From an uncultured Bacteroidaceae bacterium (GTDB lineage Bacteria > Bacteroidota > Bacteroidia > Bacteroidales > Bacteroidaceae): DNA of 64,000 nt. The DNA lies in assembly GCA_905234735.1 (NCBI GenBank), contig CAJOJA010000020.1, forward strand, positions 1-64,000, written 5' to 3'. Each line of letters begins with the position of its first letter. The first letter of the stretch is position 1. Below, piece by piece: positions 61,971 to 64,000 of this stretch. The position numbers were made by a program, and so were the translations under genes. A model generated the notes under the pieces. That model made no database searches. It had not been told where the DNA came from and saw nothing but the letters and a program-made list of their open reading frames with translations.

Positions 61971-62060
61971 CGACGTATGGACGGAGCCTTGACGACGCGT
62001 CGTCAAGGCTCCGTCCTAACAACGTACGCGCGTATGTGAGCGCACGCGTGCATGCAAAAA
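61971..62060. repeat. 38-bp perfect palindrome plus alternating purine/pyrimidine tract
   Basis: 61979-62016 is a perfect 38-bp inverted repeat (arms of 19: GGACGGAGCCTTGACGACG against its complement). Then 62022-62038 and 62040-62055 are strictly alternating purine/pyrimidine (ACGTACGCGCGTATGTG and GCGCACGCGTGCATGC), Z-DNA-prone. The rest of 61951-62230 has no coding frame seen. Same layout, opposite orientation, at 38643-38760. Confidence 0.7.
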
Positions 62061-62230
62061 TAAATATGGTATAAACTTATATCGAATAGTCCGAATGTCT
62101 ACCAAGAGTGGAACGCATGCTGATGATGTTTAGAGTTTCTAAAGTGTTAATAATTCTTAAAACTGCATTAAATTACCCTCTTGGATGAAAATTAGAGGTA
62201 GAAAAAGATGGTATATTCAGATACTTTTTG

Positions 62231-62238
62231 TAACTTTG
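62231..62238 (+). promoter_or_regulatory. rpsL -7 box
   Basis: TAACTTTG at 62231-62238, 87 nt before the rpsL ATG. No clear TTTG at -33. Confidence 0.6.
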
Positions 62239-62325
62239 CACCCCGAATGGCCATATTATGCCCGTTTGTGAACCAAATTTGACTATAAAAATACATATAA
62301 TATATAAACTAAAAACAAAAACAAA

Positions 62326-62706
62326 ATGCCTACAATTCAACAATTGGTAAGAAAAGGCCGTGCTGTGTTGGTAGACAAGAGCAAGAGCCCCGCTTTGGAC
62401 AGCTGCCCTCAGCGTCGTGGCGTATGTGTGCGCGTCTACACTACAACACCTAAGAAGCCTAATTCGGCGATGCGTAAAGTCGCCCGTGTCCGTCTGACAA
62501 ATCAGAAGGAAGTGAACAGTTACATCCCCGGAGAGGGACACAACTTGCAGGAGCACAGTATTGTGCTGGTGCGTGGCGGTCGTGTGAAGGACCTGCCCGG
62601 TGTTCGCTACCACATCGTTCGTGGTACGCTGGATACCGCCGGTGTGGCCAACCGCACACAGCGTCGTTCGAAGTATGGTGCAAAGCGCCCCAAGGCTAAG
62701 AAGTAA
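62326..62706 (+). CDS. rpsL: Ribosomal protein S12
   Basis: 126 residues: [58 protein letters not shown]. Decoding-centre protein; the usual streptomycin-contact lysines are in place by eye (PKKPNS, GRVKDL). First gene of the str operon with rpsG and fusA. Confidence 0.98.
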   Translation: MPTIQQLVRKGRAVLVDKSKSPALDSCPQRRGVCVRVYTTTPKKPNSAMRKVARVRLTNQKEVNSYIPGEGHNLQEHSIVLVRGGRVKDLPGVRYHIVRGTLDTAGVANRTQRRSKYGAKRPKAKK

Positions 62707-62815
62707 TTGAGAATTGAAAATTAACCGTTTTGGTTGTAAACTAAGGTTGAGTAAGACTGCAGAGGCAGTGCTGAAGAACGCGAGAATACAGCCCTGAACA
62801 AAAACCCAAAACAAA

Positions 62816-63292
62816 ATGCGTAAAGCTAAACCAAAGAAGCGTGTCATCCTTCCCGATCCCGTATATGGCGACGTGAAGGTGTCGAAGTTTGTGAATCACC
62901 TGATGTACTCGGGTAAGAAGAGTATTTCCTATACCATCTTCTACAGCGCCTTGGAAATCGTAGGCGAGAAGATGCAGAGTGCCGAGAAACCCGCCCTCCA
63001 GATCTGGAAGGAGGCCCTCGACAAGATTACCCCTCAGGTGGAGGTCAAGAGCCGCCGTATCGGTGGTGCTACCTTCCAGGTGCCCACTGAAATCCGTCCC
63101 GACCGTAAGGAGTCTATCTCGATGAAGAATATGATTTCCTTCGCTCGCAAGCGTGGTGGTAAGACGATGGCCGATAAACTGGCTGCCGAAATCATGGATG
63201 CCTACAACGAACAGGGTGGTGCCTTCAAACGTAAGGAGGATATGCACCGCATGGCTGAGGCTAACCGTGCATTTGCACATTTCCGCTTCTAA
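62816..63292 (+). CDS. rpsG: Ribosomal protein S7
   Basis: 158 residues: [20 protein letters not shown], the [18 protein letters not shown] loop and the C-terminal [20 protein letters not shown]. Binds 16S rRNA near the P/E sites. 109 bp after rpsL; 29 bp before fusA. Confidence 0.98.
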   Translation: MRKAKPKKRVILPDPVYGDVKVSKFVNHLMYSGKKSISYTIFYSALEIVGEKMQSAEKPALQIWKEALDKITPQVEVKSRRIGGATFQVPTEIRPDRKESISMKNMISFARKRGGKTMADKLAAEIMDAYNEQGGAFKRKEDMHRMAEANRAFAHFRF

Positions 63293-63321
63293 TTCACTTA
63301 AGGTAAAAGACTACAAGAAAG

Positions 63322-64000
63322 ATGGCAAAACAAGATTTGCATTTGACCCGCAACATCGGTATCATGGCTCACATTGATGCCGGTAAGACCACTACCTCTG
63401 AGCGCATCCTGTTCTACACAGGTAAGACCCATAAGATTGGTGAGGTGCACGAGGGTGCAGCCACCATGGACTGGATGGCCCAGGAGCAGGAGCGTGGTAT
63501 CACCATCACTAGTGCCGCCACCACAGCCTATTGGACGTGGAATGGCAACAAGTATAAGTTTAACCTCATCGACACTCCGGGACACGTGGACTTCACTGCT
63601 GAGGTGGAGCGTTCGCTGCGTGTACTGGACGGTGCCGTTGCTGCATATTGTGCAGTAGGTGGTGTGGAACCCCAGTCTGAGACGGTATGGCGCCAGGCCG
63701 ACAAGTATAACGTACCCCGTATGGGCTACGTGAACAAGATGGACCGTTCGGGTGCCGACTTCTTCGAGGTTGTCCGCCAGATGAAGGACGTGCTGGGTGC
63801 TACCCCCTGTGTTATCGCGGTGCCCATCGGTGCTGAGGAGAACTTTAAGGGTATCGTTGACCTCATTCAGATGAAAGCTATCTTGTGGCACGACGAGACC
63901 ATGGGTGCCGAGTACGATGTGGAAGAGATTCCCGCTGATATGAAGGCCGAATGCGAGGAGTGGCGTGCCAAACTCATTGAGCAGGCCGCAGAGCAGGACG
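63322..64000 (+). CDS. fusA: Elongation factor G, N-terminal part (runs off window)
   Basis: 226 residues visible from [20 protein letters not shown]. GTPase motifs [25 protein letters not shown] and NKMDRSGA are present, and the effector [19 protein letters not shown] translocates the ribosome; no stop before the right edge, so the gene is partial in this window. Insert-free up to the visible end. Confidence 0.97.
   Translation, partial: MAKQDLHLTRNIGIMAHIDAGKTTTSERILFYTGKTHKIGEVHEGAATMDWMAQEQERGITITSAATTAYWTWNGNKYKFNLIDTPGHVDFTAEVERSLRVLDGAVAAYCAVGGVEPQSETVWRQADKYNVPRMGYVNKMDRSGADFFEVVRQMKDVLGATPCVIAVPIGAEENFKGIVDLIQMKAILWHDETMGAEYDVEEIPADMKAECEEWRAKLIEQAAEQD

Overview
The window looks like part of a chromosome from a Prevotellaceae-like member of the Bacteroidales (Bacteroidota). 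The evidence is the recurring promoter pattern TTTG ~19-20 bp TAnnTTTG, the near absence of purine-rich Shine-Dalgarno sites, a type IX secretion (T9SS) core operon, exported glycosidases with the Bacteroidales C-terminal sorting tail (xGIYIVNGKKVVVK-like), GH29/GH33/GH127 enzymes, and the gene order rpsU-recombinase-hpf-tRNAs-tuf-secE-nusG-rplKAJL-rpoBC-...-rpsL-rpsG-fusA. I did not name a species: nothing in the sequence alone decides it.

Region 1 (1-7.4 kb) is a patch of decay and repair genes. It holds a truncated esterase and a headless GNAT acetyltransferase fragment, intact yaaA (peroxide stress), a one-piece WbuC-cupin/MsrA fusion, a DUF1294 membrane protein, a decapitated GH29 alpha-L-fucosidase, a Tat-type aldo/keto reductase with two Fe-S clusters and an FMN-binding lipid- or periplasm-side protein. 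Region 2 (7.4-21.9 kb) is the secretion region: a 1633-residue T9SS-tailed sialidase, a 59-residue acidic peptide, then porP-gldK-gldL-gldM-gldN, a small outer-membrane barrel and overlapping priA. Region 3 (21.9-34.3 kb) carries a calycin-like lipoprotein, a 7TM-HD phosphodiesterase, gltX, waaA, and two GH127 arabinofuranosidase-like enzymes.

Region 4 (34.4-44.1 kb) has a gamma carbonic anhydrase, aminopeptidase P, free-methionine-sulfoxide reductase, mdh, then a PEGA-domain outer-membrane protein behind a long, highly foldable leader, a doubly broken YefM/RelE toxin-antitoxin pair, a DUF4160/DUF2442 pair and an LPP20-type protein. Region 5 (44.2-58.9 kb) is the translation/transcription core, in which rpsU (S21) is frameshifted by what looks like an 11-nt deletion. 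Region 6 (58.9-64 kb) has an IspD-like cytidylyltransferase overlapping a CDP-alcohol phosphotransferase, a lipoprotein with 24 cysteines, superoxide dismutase, and the start of the str operon; fusA runs off the window.

How it fits together: the T9SS operon would export the tailed glycosidases (sialidase, second GH127) encoded in the same window; MsrA, fRMsr, YaaA and Sod form a scattered oxidative-defence set; the translation genes are arranged as in other Bacteroidales. The most unusual observations are the alternative-helix leader at 38.8-39.1 kb with a 24-nt piece repeated at 42.2 kb, the broken rpsU, the palindrome plus alternating purine/pyrimidine repeats at 38.7 and 62.0 kb, the cysteine-rich lipoprotein and the IspD/CDP-alcohol pair. 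Nine gene remnants or frameshifts in 64 kb mean that either real decay or assembly error should be considered for each.
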